From positions 1 through 64,000 of the forward strand of contig JAGZSY010000023.1 of assembly GCA_018380885.1 (NCBI GenBank): 64,000 nt of DNA, read 5' to 3'. The DNA is from Enterocloster asparagiformis (GTDB lineage: Bacteria; Bacillota; Clostridia; Lachnospirales; Lachnospiraceae). Of this stretch, positions 26,654 through 34,942 are shown one piece after another (position 1 is the stretch's first letter; each line of letters opens with the position of its first letter). The notes beneath the pieces are model-generated. The model was given only the letters and a program-made list of their open reading frames with translations. It was not told the origin of the DNA and searched no databases. The position numbers and the translations under genes were made by a program.

Positions 26654-27536
26654 GTCCGCATTTTCTCCTTCCTCCCGACGGCAGGTATTGCTTTAAAGCG
26701 CCCAGATGCAGCGGATAGCTTCGCAGGCACAAAAGCGCTGCCGACAACCCTATGGCTCCGTAGGCGGCGATCAGCACCGGCGAGGCGAATAAAATCCCGG
26801 AAATCGCAGGGCTGTTGTTCGCAATGGACAGCGGCACCGTCATCAGGTTGTAGCCGATATGCAGGGCGACCGCGTACACCGTATTGTCCTCCGCGATGGA
26901 GACATGAGCCAAAAGAAGTCCCATAAACAGGGCGTAGGCGATCCACAGCGGGGTGCCGTGGCAGACCGCGAACAGGGCCGTGGTCAGAAGCACCGCTGTT
27001 TTGTCGCTCTCAAGGCCATTCATCAAACGCCCCAGCACATACCCTCTGAAAATCATCTCCTCCAGAACCGGAGCCAGAACGATCACAGACAATGCGGCCA
27101 GCAGCATATCCACCGCCCCGTAAATCTGGGAGGACATACTGTGATAAGGCCCGATGAGAAAGCGCGGAAACGGAATCACCGTGAGCAGGCCGGACATAAA
27201 CAGGCTGAAGCCCACACCGGCTCCCGCCAGCAGCAGCACTTTTCGCAGATCGGTCTGACGCCAGCACATGTTTGTCTCCTCCCAGACAGAGCTGCCTCTC
27301 TTTTTACATCGCCTGTGGAGAATGTAAAATGTGACGGCCAGCCCCAGGGTGCGGTAAAACTGCCCGCTTTTTAATATAAAGTATTCCGGTTGTTCCTTCA
27401 GCCCGTAAAAAAACATGGCGATTGTGGAGATCGCGGGCGGCAGGAGAAGATAGAGAAGCATGGGCCTGACCGCATACCAGACGATTCCTGTATTGATCCA
27501 TATTTTTTGCTGTGCCGTCATATTTTTGTCTTCCAT
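26640..27536 (-). CDS. CPBP-family intramembrane metalloprotease
   Basis: A 298-residue protein with about eight hydrophobic segments. The CPBP/CAAX-protease motifs are present: EEMIFRGYVLGRL (EExxxR, about residues 162-174) and, about 30 residues later, the FAVCHG histidine motif, followed by a small-residue helix. By family knowledge these act as membrane proteases or as self-immunity/maturation factors for peptides. It lies between the STAS gene and the NHL gene in the same transcription unit. The start is preceded by GAGGACGT. A role in processing an operon-encoded exported protein is inference. Confidence 0.85.
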   Translation of the reverse strand: MEDKNMTAQQKIWINTGIVWYAVRPMLLYLLLPPAISTIAMFFYGLKEQPEYFILKSGQFYRTLGLAVTFYILHRRCKKRGSSVWEETNMCWRQTDLRKVLLLAGAGVGFSLFMSGLLTVIPFPRFLIGPYHSMSSQIYGAVDMLLAALSVIVLAPVLEEMIFRGYVLGRLMNGLESDKTAVLLTTALFAVCHGTPLWIAYALFMGLLLAHVSIAEDNTVYAVALHIGYNLMTVPLSIANNSPAISGILFASPVLIAAYGAIGLSAALLCLRSYPLHLGALKQYLPSGGRRKCGHENG

Positions 27537-27561
27537 ACGTCCTCTTTTCCGCCGCGCCGGA

Positions 27562-27834
27562 TTACTCGATGGTCAGCACGCCCACAAACCCTGTCACCTC
27601 AAATATTTCCAATATCTGGGGCTTCACGTTGATCAGCACCATATTGCGGCCTTTGGCGTTTATCTTCTTCTGCACAGAGGCAAACACCCGCAGCCCCACC
27701 GAGCTGATGTAAGTCGTGTCCTCCATATTTACCACGATGTCCTCCCCGGTCTGTTCCAGCACTTCCTTAAGCTGTGCCTCCAGCCGGGGAGCCTGGGTCA
27801 CGCTGATCTTTGCCTCTGTCCTTATCTCCGCCAT
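27562..27834 (-). CDS. STAS-domain anti-sigma factor antagonist
   Basis: A 90-residue single-domain STAS protein. The phosphorylation loop TTYISSVGLRVF presents Ser44/Ser45 at the position phosphorylated in SpoIIAA/RsbV. It is probably phosphorylated by the HATPase domain and dephosphorylated by the PP2C domain of the large fusion encoded immediately upstream. No sigma factor gene is nearby, so the output could be an unlinked sigma factor or a non-sigma partner. Confidence 0.92.
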   Translation of the reverse strand: MAEIRTEAKISVTQAPRLEAQLKEVLEQTGEDIVVNMEDTTYISSVGLRVFASVQKKINAKGRNMVLINVKPQILEIFEVTGFVGVLTIE

Positions 27835-27876
27835 ATTTCCCTCGATTCCGCCGATTTACGGCATATTCCTGTCTGT

Positions 27877-27910
27877 GACCCGCGACGGCTTCATGCCCTC
27901 ACCGCGGGTC
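27877..27910 (-). promoter_or_regulatory. Stem-loop between the phosphatase-kinase gene and the STAS gene
   Basis: An 8-bp perfect GC-rich inverted repeat (GACCCGCG / CGCGGGTC) with an 18-base loop overlaps the 3' end of the phosphatase gene and lies 43 bp before the STAS start. There is no U-tract, so it is more likely a processing or stability element giving the STAS protein its own expression level. Confidence 0.4.
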
Positions 27911-29515
27911 GATATTCTTTCTCAACGTCAGGATGTTAAACCCATCCCTGTACGCATAGTCCACTTCATCCACAAATTGTTTCACCATATAGATTCCCAG
28001 CCCGCCCACCGGCCTTGATTCCAGCGGGAGCTTTAAGTCCGGGTTCGCCTTAGCCAGAGGGTTGAAGGGTTTACCCCGGTCCCTAAACTGCAGCGTCAGG
28101 ATTCCCGATCCCTGATCCACGAAGCAGTTCAGCCTCAGCTCCCCGCCATCTTTTCCGTACGCGTAGCTGGCCACATTGGTGAATATCTCCTCCAGCGCAA
28201 TTTCCAGCTTGGCCGGCATACCGCCGTACCCGCAGTCCGCCAGATAGCGCTCTACCTCCCGAATCAGGCTTTCCATATACTGCATCCGGGCCGGAACCGT
28301 CTTTTCCAGCGCGTTTTTCTCCGGAACGCCGTCCATACCGCCGACCCAGATATTGAGCATGGTGATATCGTCCGACTGCTCCGCTCCGTCCGTAAATCGT
28401 TTCAGATTCCCGTGCAAATCCTCCACCACCGCTCCGGGGTTTCCCCTGTCTGTCAGCCGGTTTAACGCGTCCGCCAGCCCCTGATCCCCCAGCTGCTTCT
28501 CGTCCCGGTTCTCCGCTTCCGTCACCCCGTCGGTGTACAAAAACAGACTCTCCACCTGCTTTATATCCAGGCTCTCCTCCGTATAGCTTCTGTTTTCCCA
28601 CAGCCCGAACACCAGGTTTGAACGGCATGAAAGCCGGGCAAAGGGCTGCCCCCGCAGGGCGATATACGGCCGGTTGTGGCCCGCGTTTACATAGGTGAAA
28701 ATTCCGGTGTCCGCGTCCAGGACTCCGATAAACGCCGTCACAAACATTTCCTCCGGATTGTCCCGGCAGAGCTGGTTGTTGACCCTGTACGCCAGCTCCC
28801 CAAGGGGCATGTCCAGCATCCCGTAATTTTTAATATGGATTTTCGCCATTGCCATGAAAAGGGCCGCGGGAACGCCTTTTCCCGAAACGTCGGCTATGAC
28901 GAAGCAGCTCTTTTTTTCTGAAATCTGGAAAACGTCATAGAAGTCCCCGCCCACCTCCTTGGCCGGTTCCATCAGCGCGGCCAGGCGAATCCTCATCTGC
29001 CGCTCCGTTTCCGAAAAATCCCGGCGCAGCAAACCATTTTGAATGCGGGCGGCGATCTCCAGCTCCGAGCGGAGCCTGGCCTGCTCCTGAACCAGGCTGG
29101 TAGTCCGCCTGTACGCCAAATCCAGCAGCGCGCCGTACAGCTTGCGGTTTATCTCCGCCGCTTTTTCAAACTGATTCTTTGTAAGGCGGGCGCACACGGC
29201 CTCTGTGGACGCCCGCACCGTGGCTCCCCGGGGTTCCCCCCGCAGCAGAGCCATCTCTCCGATAATGCTCCCCCGCTCCATGGGGGTGTTGATCTGCCTT
29301 CCGCCGCCGTCCAGCACCAGGGCGGTCCCCTCCAGAAGGATATACATTCCGTCGTCCCCCGGACGCCCGCAGGTGACGATGTCCTCGCCCGGCTGAAAAT
29401 GCACTTCCTCCATGGACTCCAGGAGAAGCCGGCTGTCCTCCTTAAGCCCTTCTCTGCCGCTGCCCGGAAACAGCTCGCCCACCGTTTCCAGGCTCATCAG
29501 CTTACAGATATCCAT
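27899..29515 (-). CDS. Cyclic-nucleotide-binding / PP2C phosphatase / HATPase anti-sigma kinase fusion
   Basis: A 538-residue cytoplasmic signalling protein with three domains. Residues about 30-150 form a cNMP-binding domain with the phosphate-binding cassette GEMALLRGEPRGATV, including the Arg that contacts cyclic phosphate. Residues about 190-395 are a SpoIIE/RsbU-type PP2C domain (ADVSGKGVPAALF, LYTDGVTEA, QSDDITML). Residues about 410-535 are an RsbW-like ATPase (ALEEIFTNVASYAYG, FRDRGKPFNP, GGLGIYMVKQ). The start at 29515 follows GGAGGAGCGT; a longer reading would overlap the upstream gene. It probably reads cAMP and sets phosphorylation of the STAS protein encoded next. Confidence 0.92.
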   Translation of the reverse strand: MDICKLMSLETVGELFPGSGREGLKEDSRLLLESMEEVHFQPGEDIVTCGRPGDDGMYILLEGTALVLDGGGRQINTPMERGSIIGEMALLRGEPRGATVRASTEAVCARLTKNQFEKAAEINRKLYGALLDLAYRRTTSLVQEQARLRSELEIAARIQNGLLRRDFSETERQMRIRLAALMEPAKEVGGDFYDVFQISEKKSCFVIADVSGKGVPAALFMAMAKIHIKNYGMLDMPLGELAYRVNNQLCRDNPEEMFVTAFIGVLDADTGIFTYVNAGHNRPYIALRGQPFARLSCRSNLVFGLWENRSYTEESLDIKQVESLFLYTDGVTEAENRDEKQLGDQGLADALNRLTDRGNPGAVVEDLHGNLKRFTDGAEQSDDITMLNIWVGGMDGVPEKNALEKTVPARMQYMESLIREVERYLADCGYGGMPAKLEIALEEIFTNVASYAYGKDGGELRLNCFVDQGSGILTLQFRDRGKPFNPLAKANPDLKLPLESRPVGGLGIYMVKQFVDEVDYAYRDGFNILTLRKNIDPR

Positions 29516-29555
29516 ACGCTCCTCCTCCCTTCTCCCCGCGGTTGAAGGCGCCTTC

Positions 29556-30320
29556 TCAGGGCCGGATAAAGAACTTACCGTACCCATCCCCGGCCTCATA
29601 GGTCACAGTGCAATCGCCTGCCTGCACCGGGGTGACGCGGTTTATGCCATAGGTGTTCTGTCCCTGCCAGGCGCTGTAAATAGCCTCCTCCAGCACATCC
29701 GGCGTGGAGCTGACAGCGGCGGTCATGGCCTTAAACACCCCGTAGTTGTACTCCGCGTAACGGTTATCCCCCGCCCCGCTTCGATCCAGCCGGATACGCA
29801 GATCCAGCCGGTAGCCGTTATTCTGGTAATCCTTGTACAGCCCTATGTATCTCACATCCCCCTGGGCGGACAGATACTCGATCATGTCCTCGGATACAGA
29901 CAGCTTTCTGGTTGCTCCAAAGGCGGCGCTGACGGCTTTTCCCAGGTTTGCCATCGCCTCCGCGTTCTCTCCCCACGATGTTCCCAGAACATCCGGTGAG
30001 GCGAAGCGGACCGGAACTGAAAATTTCTGCCCCAGTATGTCCCGCTCCACCTTATACCAGGCCCCGCTTTCGTCCACGCGGTATCCGTCCGGGGTGATCT
30101 CGTTCATGGCGCAGTGGCCGTCCTCGTAAAGATAGTAATATTGGCCGTTCACCAAAATCCAGCCGGTCAGCATGTTTCCGCTTGTATCATAGTAGTACCA
30201 CTGCCCGTTATCCTGCCTCCAGCTCCCGGCAGTTCCAGGCCCGGCGCCCAAAGCCGCATTTGGCAGAGCCAGGCAGAGAGCGGCGGCCAATACCGCCGGA
30301 CACAATCTCTTTCGCAGCAT
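29556..30320 (-). CDS. Exported protein with choline-binding-type cell-wall repeats
   Basis: A 254-residue protein with a signal peptide (about 1-25, ending near ALGAGPG). Immediately after come two to three short aromatic repeats (GQWYYYDTSGNMLTGWILV, GQYYYLYEDGHCAMNE, ESGAWYKV) like the CW_binding_1/glucan-binding repeats that bind teichoic-acid choline or polysaccharide. A C-terminal domain of about 150 residues was not recognised. It is probably a wall-associated protein. It lies 11 bp after the kinase-like gene and 40 bp before the cNMP-PP2C gene, linking the secretion and signalling halves of the operon. Confidence 0.72.
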   Translation of the reverse strand: MLRKRLCPAVLAAALCLALPNAALGAGPGTAGSWRQDNGQWYYYDTSGNMLTGWILVNGQYYYLYEDGHCAMNEITPDGYRVDESGAWYKVERDILGQKFSVPVRFASPDVLGTSWGENAEAMANLGKAVSAAFGATRKLSVSEDMIEYLSAQGDVRYIGLYKDYQNNGYRLDLRIRLDRSGAGDNRYAEYNYGVFKAMTAAVSSTPDVLEEAIYSAWQGQNTYGINRVTPVQAGDCTVTYEAGDGYGKFFIRP

Positions 30321-30331
30321 ATGTACCTCCC

Positions 30332-32116
30332 TTACATTCCCCGTCCCTTGTTCGCGCGGTGTCCTCCGATCACAAACTTCGGCTCTGTTTTGGCCGGTGC
30401 CTTGTCCGTGAGGCCGGAAGCGCTGTTTTCCCTGGCGGCGGGCTTAATCTCAGGTTTATCCTCGTGTTTAGCCTCAGGTTTGGCCTCAGACTTGGCCTCA
30501 GGTTTGGACGCCTCCTTTTCCTCGTTCATCATCTCGTCCAGAGAGAGCTCCTTTTTGGTGTTCTCGGGGGCGTTTTCTTCCTTTTCCTGAGAGACGGGCG
30601 CGGACTCCTTCTCATCATCAATTACATATTTCTTTCTCTTGTCAAAGTCCGATTTGATTTTCCCCAAGTATCTGTAACGATCCGACATCTCCGCACTTGT
30701 CTCAAGATTCCAGTCTCCCGGCTGCATCAATCTTGCATTTTTCAGCTGATCCTTTACAGCATTAAAACGCTGGTCCAATGCGCCGATCTCATTGGGACTT
30801 AAGATATCTCCAAATGTGTATTCAAGCGTTGGCCGATCAACCCGCCGTATGTTCGCCGCCAAATCCGCATCAACCATTGTGATATCGGTCACCATGACGG
30901 AATCCCCTATCGAATTGCCGGTTTTATTTCCAAACGCCGCGTCATTGTCAATCCCCTGTATCCCGATCAGCTTTGGTTTTCCCCCCGCCTCTTCGCCGAA
31001 CTGGTAAAACATATTGCTGGTGTTGCGGTCTGTTTGGCCCGCCAAATAATCGATCACCTCGAGACTGGTTACCTGCCTCTGCAGATTAGGATCCGAAAAA
31101 TCATCTGCTTTTGCGAATTTTTGAATATGGTCTTGATTTGTTGAATTATAATCAATCCCTTTGGCCCCGTCCATCATCACCCCTTCCCTGGTCTCCGTGC
31201 CGTTCTTTAAGCGGACCTTCTCCGACTTTGCCAACAGATTATCGTCTCCGAGCAGTTCCGCAAGTCTGGTGGAAGCGACGTTTCTTACTGGCAGATTGGC
31301 CCCTGCTTCCACTCCCCCCTGATCTTTTACCTTCCAGAGGATATTGCCAAATCTGCCGACCTCTTTTCCATCTGTTAAAAATTCATCTCTTGCCTCCTGC
31401 GACATATTATTCCATCCGATTGCACTCATGATTGATGGATCCTCTTCTATATCTTTCCTATAAGACTCATTAAAATCTTTATACTGAAGTGATGATGACG
31501 CGCTGCCCTCCAGGGACGCATTCCCCCCAAGCGCTGCAAGATTCTGATACACCGCTTTTACCTGGGGATGATTCGCCGCATTCGCCCGCTTTGTGTAGAA
31601 CTCTTCCGGGCTTAACAGCGTTTGATTGTCCGTGAAAAATCCCACCTTATCGCCCATGGGCACGACATTTCGCGTATTGCTTCCCGCTCCCACCGTCTGC
31701 AGCTCCATCCCCGTAACGTCGATTTCCCGGATTCTCTGCTCCGCCAGCACATCGCCCCATGTGGCTCCAAAATTTTCAAACTTGGTGGAGGGACTTCTCA
31801 TTGCGTTTATTCCTTCCACCTCCTGCTGCTGCAGGCGGTAAACCGTACCCACGATCCCCAGACGCTCCTTGCCTCTGCCCGTCCGGGCCCCTTCCCTGGT
31901 CTTTAAGTACTTGTCACACGCCTCGCCCAGGCGCGCATGGGCTTCTACCATTTGATCGGTGCCTTCGAATACCCTCTTTTCCTTACAGTCCACCACGTCC
32001 TGAAGCGCGTTTACAACCGCTTTATACTCCTTCGATGCCTTAAAGTAGCTTTGGCGCATGCTCCGGCGCATCCGATCCAGCTGTTCGCTAAAATTTACAT
32101 TACCATTGTTTGCCAT
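30332..32116 (-). CDS. Kinase-like protein with DRNxxN...DND motifs, candidate secreted effector
   Basis: A 594-residue soluble protein without signal peptide. The N-terminal 100 residues are charged and helical. The core contains STRLAELLGDDNLLAKSEKV, then IDYLAGQTDRNTSNMFYQF with Asp363/Asn368, and GIQGIDNDAAFG with Asp390/Asp392. Their order and spacing resemble the catalytic and metal-binding loops of PI4-kinase/HipA-like kinases, which is my inference. The tail (about 490-594) is a Lys/Glu/Pro-rich low-complexity segment (PEAKSEAKPEAKHEDKPE). It is encoded directly after the secretion genes, so an exported effector or toxin is one possibility. No assigned family was recognised. Confidence 0.6.
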   Translation of the reverse strand: MANNGNVNFSEQLDRMRRSMRQSYFKASKEYKAVVNALQDVVDCKEKRVFEGTDQMVEAHARLGEACDKYLKTREGARTGRGKERLGIVGTVYRLQQQEVEGINAMRSPSTKFENFGATWGDVLAEQRIREIDVTGMELQTVGAGSNTRNVVPMGDKVGFFTDNQTLLSPEEFYTKRANAANHPQVKAVYQNLAALGGNASLEGSASSSLQYKDFNESYRKDIEEDPSIMSAIGWNNMSQEARDEFLTDGKEVGRFGNILWKVKDQGGVEAGANLPVRNVASTRLAELLGDDNLLAKSEKVRLKNGTETREGVMMDGAKGIDYNSTNQDHIQKFAKADDFSDPNLQRQVTSLEVIDYLAGQTDRNTSNMFYQFGEEAGGKPKLIGIQGIDNDAAFGNKTGNSIGDSVMVTDITMVDADLAANIRRVDRPTLEYTFGDILSPNEIGALDQRFNAVKDQLKNARLMQPGDWNLETSAEMSDRYRYLGKIKSDFDKRKKYVIDDEKESAPVSQEKEENAPENTKKELSLDEMMNEEKEASKPEAKSEAKPEAKHEDKPEIKPAARENSASGLTDKAPAKTEPKFVIGGHRANKGRGM

Positions 32117-32141
32117 AATGTTCCTCCTTGTTTTCTATGCA

Positions 32142-34544
32142 TTATTCAGACTCTTCTGTCTGTGATTCCCCTGTTCCCCGAATCTCTTCCCACGCCCTGC
32201 CCATGTTTTGTTCCGTCTCATAGATCGTTACATCCGGCAGTGTTTCTGTTCCGGTGGGCTCGGGCTTATTTTCGCGGTCGTTCTTGACGTCATCCCAGTA
32301 CTGCTGCATATCCTCAGGCACGGACATACCCTGCGACCCGGTCCCGCCCGATCCGCCCTGGGAGCTTCCTCCCGCCTGGGAAGGAATCTGCCTGGAGGCC
32401 GCCCCCTCCATCAGCGTATTGATGTCAAACTCATAGATCCTGGCCATGGCAATATCCATATCCCGGTAATCCGCGTCCGTCCGGTCAAAGCCGACCGCCG
32501 TGATGCGGCTGTCGCCGGACCGCCAGGCCTGGTAAATCGGATAATCAGAAAGGTGGTAAATCGTCCCGCTGCTGCTCTGGTTCACGCGCACACCGCCCTC
32601 GGTTGAGCCTTCAAACAGCTGCATACCGTTAAAAATCGTGCTGAACAAAATTTTGACCTGAGAGCCTTCCTCCAAAATCAGTACATTCTCGCTGCCATAC
32701 CGGTCCGGGTTTCCGTAAATATCAGCTTTGGATGCGTCGTATCCTCCGCTTTTCCGGGCCTGCTGCTGCATCCCGGTAATCAGTTTCTCATCCTCCTCGC
32801 TTTTTTTGTACCCAGACGGGTTTAAATCGGATTCCATCAGCGTGACCCATCTCTGGGACGGGGTGTTGATCAAAAGGCGTTTGTGTTCCAGATCAGCCCC
32901 CAGCACATACGGCTGCCACCCCAGTGAATTTAAAACATACACGCCCATATCCGCTCCGGCTCCAGGGAATATGATTTCACGCAGCGGATTCACGATTGCC
33001 GATGATTTATCGTAACGCATCAGCATACACATACCAGGTAAACAGTAAGCGGCAGAATACCGGCCGTCCTCAACGATTCCAGGCGTAATGTAAAGACCTG
33101 ACTCATTGCTGAGCACAAAAAACCGCTCAATGGCGGAGCCCTTCTGAAACTGTGCCTTTTCCGCGTAAACAACATCCACATACTCGGTAACAGACTCCTC
33201 CGTCCGGTTTTCTCCCTCCCCCTTGACAATCGTGTAGCTCCTGGAGTTCTGTACTTTTATCTGCGTCCTGGAACGCTCCCTCACCGCTCCCACCAGCGGG
33301 CAGTACCCCTTTTCCTGATCCTGGAAAAAATACTGTTCCAGGCGCTGGCCGTCCGCCAGATCGGCCACAGGCTCGATGGCCGCGCTGTTGAGCTGGGTAA
33401 ACAGCGGGACTGTGGAGTCCACCTTCTTTTGCTCTATGAATTTTCTCAGCTGCTGGTTTTTCCACTGCATCAGATCGCCCAGCTCCGTAATATTGTACAT
33501 CGCTCCCGTGGCCACTTTATAATACCCATACTTGTCGGGATATACCTTTTTCGCAGTTTCCCAGTCGGCCTCCGGGTCGCGCTGGCTCTCCGATCCAGCG
33601 GCGAGCTGCTGCCAGTACCATATCTGGGAATAATAATTGTCATTGTACCGCAGCAGATACTCCGAGTCCCCGCTCTCCCCGATGGGCGCATAACTGTAGC
33701 CCAGCAGATAAGTCTCGGTGTTCAGGGAATTATCCCCCTCCTGGTTGGGATCAATCTCCAGCTTTGTGTAATCTTCCACAGTCAGCGTAACCGGGATAAA
33801 AAAATTGTACCTTCCGTCCGTGGTAACGCTGGTGACATCCCGGTCGAAATAGGAAGGATTCTCCCCTCCCACCCCGAATATTTCATCGATCAGGTCCAAA
33901 AGGTTCCCGCCTCCGGTCTGCACGCCGCTGCCGAACCGAATCTGGCCCGAGGTTCTGTTGAACTTAACGTCTCCATCCTTGTCAATGACGGACAGCTCCC
34001 CGTTCTCATAGATGCTGATCCGGTATTCCCCCTTGGCGTCCGCGCACATGTGCACGTAGAACGGGGAGTATGCGGCGGAAGCATCTTTTTCGGCCTCCGC
34101 CTCGCGCTCATAAAGAATATCGTGTCTGTTTTCCTGAGTTTTGTGATTTCTCGCCACCACATGGACTTCCTTCCCCGTCTTGGTGTCTTTTGTCACATAA
34201 TAATAATAGAAATAATTCTCCTCCAGCCCCAATATTTGAAAGGCTTTTATGTCGGACGTCTCATCCGAATGATTCTCAGGAAAATAGAACGCCCGCTTTC
34301 CGGAAAGGCCCTCAAACCGCTGCTCCATCAGCTTGTCGGACTCCGATCTGACAATTTTATCTACATCCTTGGACCCCACCGTTTCCCTGGTCTCCTCAGT
34401 GGGCCGCTCCGGCGGCTCCACCCCCGTCTCATCGTAGATCGGAACCTCCATGTAGGAATTCACCTTCCCCCCATTACACCCTGTGAAAAAAACACTAAGG
34501 CCGCACACGCACAGGGCCACCCGAATACCTAATATTCTTTTCAT
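32142..34544 (-). CDS. Large lipoprotein of the secretion locus, function unknown
   Basis: An 800-residue exported lipoprotein with signal peptide and lipobox FTGC (Cys23). The mature protein is acidic and rich in Tyr, Ser and Asp, with no domain that I recognise. The C-terminal 80 residues are low-complexity (SQAGGSSQGGSGGTGSQG). It follows the pilin-like gene after a palindromic hairpin and precedes the kinase-like gene by 25 bp. Given its size and surface location it may be an outer component of the type IV-like apparatus or an assembled surface protein. The ATG is 12 bases after GGAGGAG. Confidence 0.7.
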   Translation of the reverse strand: MKRILGIRVALCVCGLSVFFTGCNGGKVNSYMEVPIYDETGVEPPERPTEETRETVGSKDVDKIVRSESDKLMEQRFEGLSGKRAFYFPENHSDETSDIKAFQILGLEENYFYYYYVTKDTKTGKEVHVVARNHKTQENRHDILYEREAEAEKDASAAYSPFYVHMCADAKGEYRISIYENGELSVIDKDGDVKFNRTSGQIRFGSGVQTGGGNLLDLIDEIFGVGGENPSYFDRDVTSVTTDGRYNFFIPVTLTVEDYTKLEIDPNQEGDNSLNTETYLLGYSYAPIGESGDSEYLLRYNDNYYSQIWYWQQLAAGSESQRDPEADWETAKKVYPDKYGYYKVATGAMYNITELGDLMQWKNQQLRKFIEQKKVDSTVPLFTQLNSAAIEPVADLADGQRLEQYFFQDQEKGYCPLVGAVRERSRTQIKVQNSRSYTIVKGEGENRTEESVTEYVDVVYAEKAQFQKGSAIERFFVLSNESGLYITPGIVEDGRYSAAYCLPGMCMLMRYDKSSAIVNPLREIIFPGAGADMGVYVLNSLGWQPYVLGADLEHKRLLINTPSQRWVTLMESDLNPSGYKKSEEDEKLITGMQQQARKSGGYDASKADIYGNPDRYGSENVLILEEGSQVKILFSTIFNGMQLFEGSTEGGVRVNQSSSGTIYHLSDYPIYQAWRSGDSRITAVGFDRTDADYRDMDIAMARIYEFDINTLMEGAASRQIPSQAGGSSQGGSGGTGSQGMSVPEDMQQYWDDVKNDRENKPEPTGTETLPDVTIYETEQNMGRAWEEIRGTGESQTEESE

Positions 34545-34567
34545 AAAATGTAATTCTCCTCCACACC

Positions 34568-34595
34568 GTCCGGGCGCCGCGCGCGGCGCCCGGAC
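34568..34595 (-). promoter_or_regulatory. Perfect 28-bp GC palindrome after the pilin-like gene
   Basis: GTCCGGGCGCCGCG is followed immediately by its exact reverse complement, 14 + 14 bp with no extra loop. It sits 10 bp after the pilin-like stop and just before the GGAGGAG site of the next gene. No U-tract follows. A very stable 3' hairpin here would stabilise the upstream pilin message and lower expression of the lipoprotein gene. Confidence 0.65.
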
Positions 34596-34605
34596 TCAGG
34601 CTCTC

Positions 34606-34914
34606 CTACTTCATGTTTGCATTCATCCAGACCTTCATCGAGTCCATGCCGATCTTCAGCACCACAATCAGGACGAAAATCAAGACGAAACCGATAATCG
34701 CATTTTTCAGGCTGTTTTTTGCCTTTTCCCTGTCCTGGGGCTCCTCGGCCTTTGCCAGCTTGGCGCCCAGGAAGATGCAGTAGATCGCGCCCAGCGCGCC
34801 GACGATACCAAGGGCGGGTGTCACCGCCAGATCGAGCAGAGCGATAATGGGCTTTGACACATCATCAAAGGGATTGGTGAGGATCACTGCCATCATTAAA
34901 TTCGGTATATTCAT
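34606..34914 (-). CDS. VirB2/TrbC-like pilin subunit (Maff2-type small membrane protein)
   Basis: A 102-residue protein with two hydrophobic segments (about 22-52 and 68-92) joined by a short charged loop (KLAKAEEPQDREKAKNSLKN), and glycine-rich helices (TPALGIVGALGAIYCIFLGAK). This is the size and topology of VirB2/TrbC-type pilins and of the small membrane protein found in clostridial conjugation modules. It has a strong AAGGAGGGTATAAC ribosome site. Its position between VirB4 and an outer lipoprotein, followed by a stabilising palindrome, supports a high-copy structural role. Classification rests on topology and context. Confidence 0.7.
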   Translation of the reverse strand: MNIPNLMMAVILTNPFDDVSKPIIALLDLAVTPALGIVGALGAIYCIFLGAKLAKAEEPQDREKAKNSLKNAIIGFVLIFVLIVVLKIGMDSMKVWMNANMK

Positions 34915-34942
34915 GTTATACCCTCCTTAAAATTTTTAATTA

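Noticed and set aside
29516..29599. Longer start for the cNMP-PP2C-HATPase fusion
   Set aside because: It would overlap the preceding gene by 44 bp without a ribosome site, while the ATG at 29515 follows GGAGGAGCGT.
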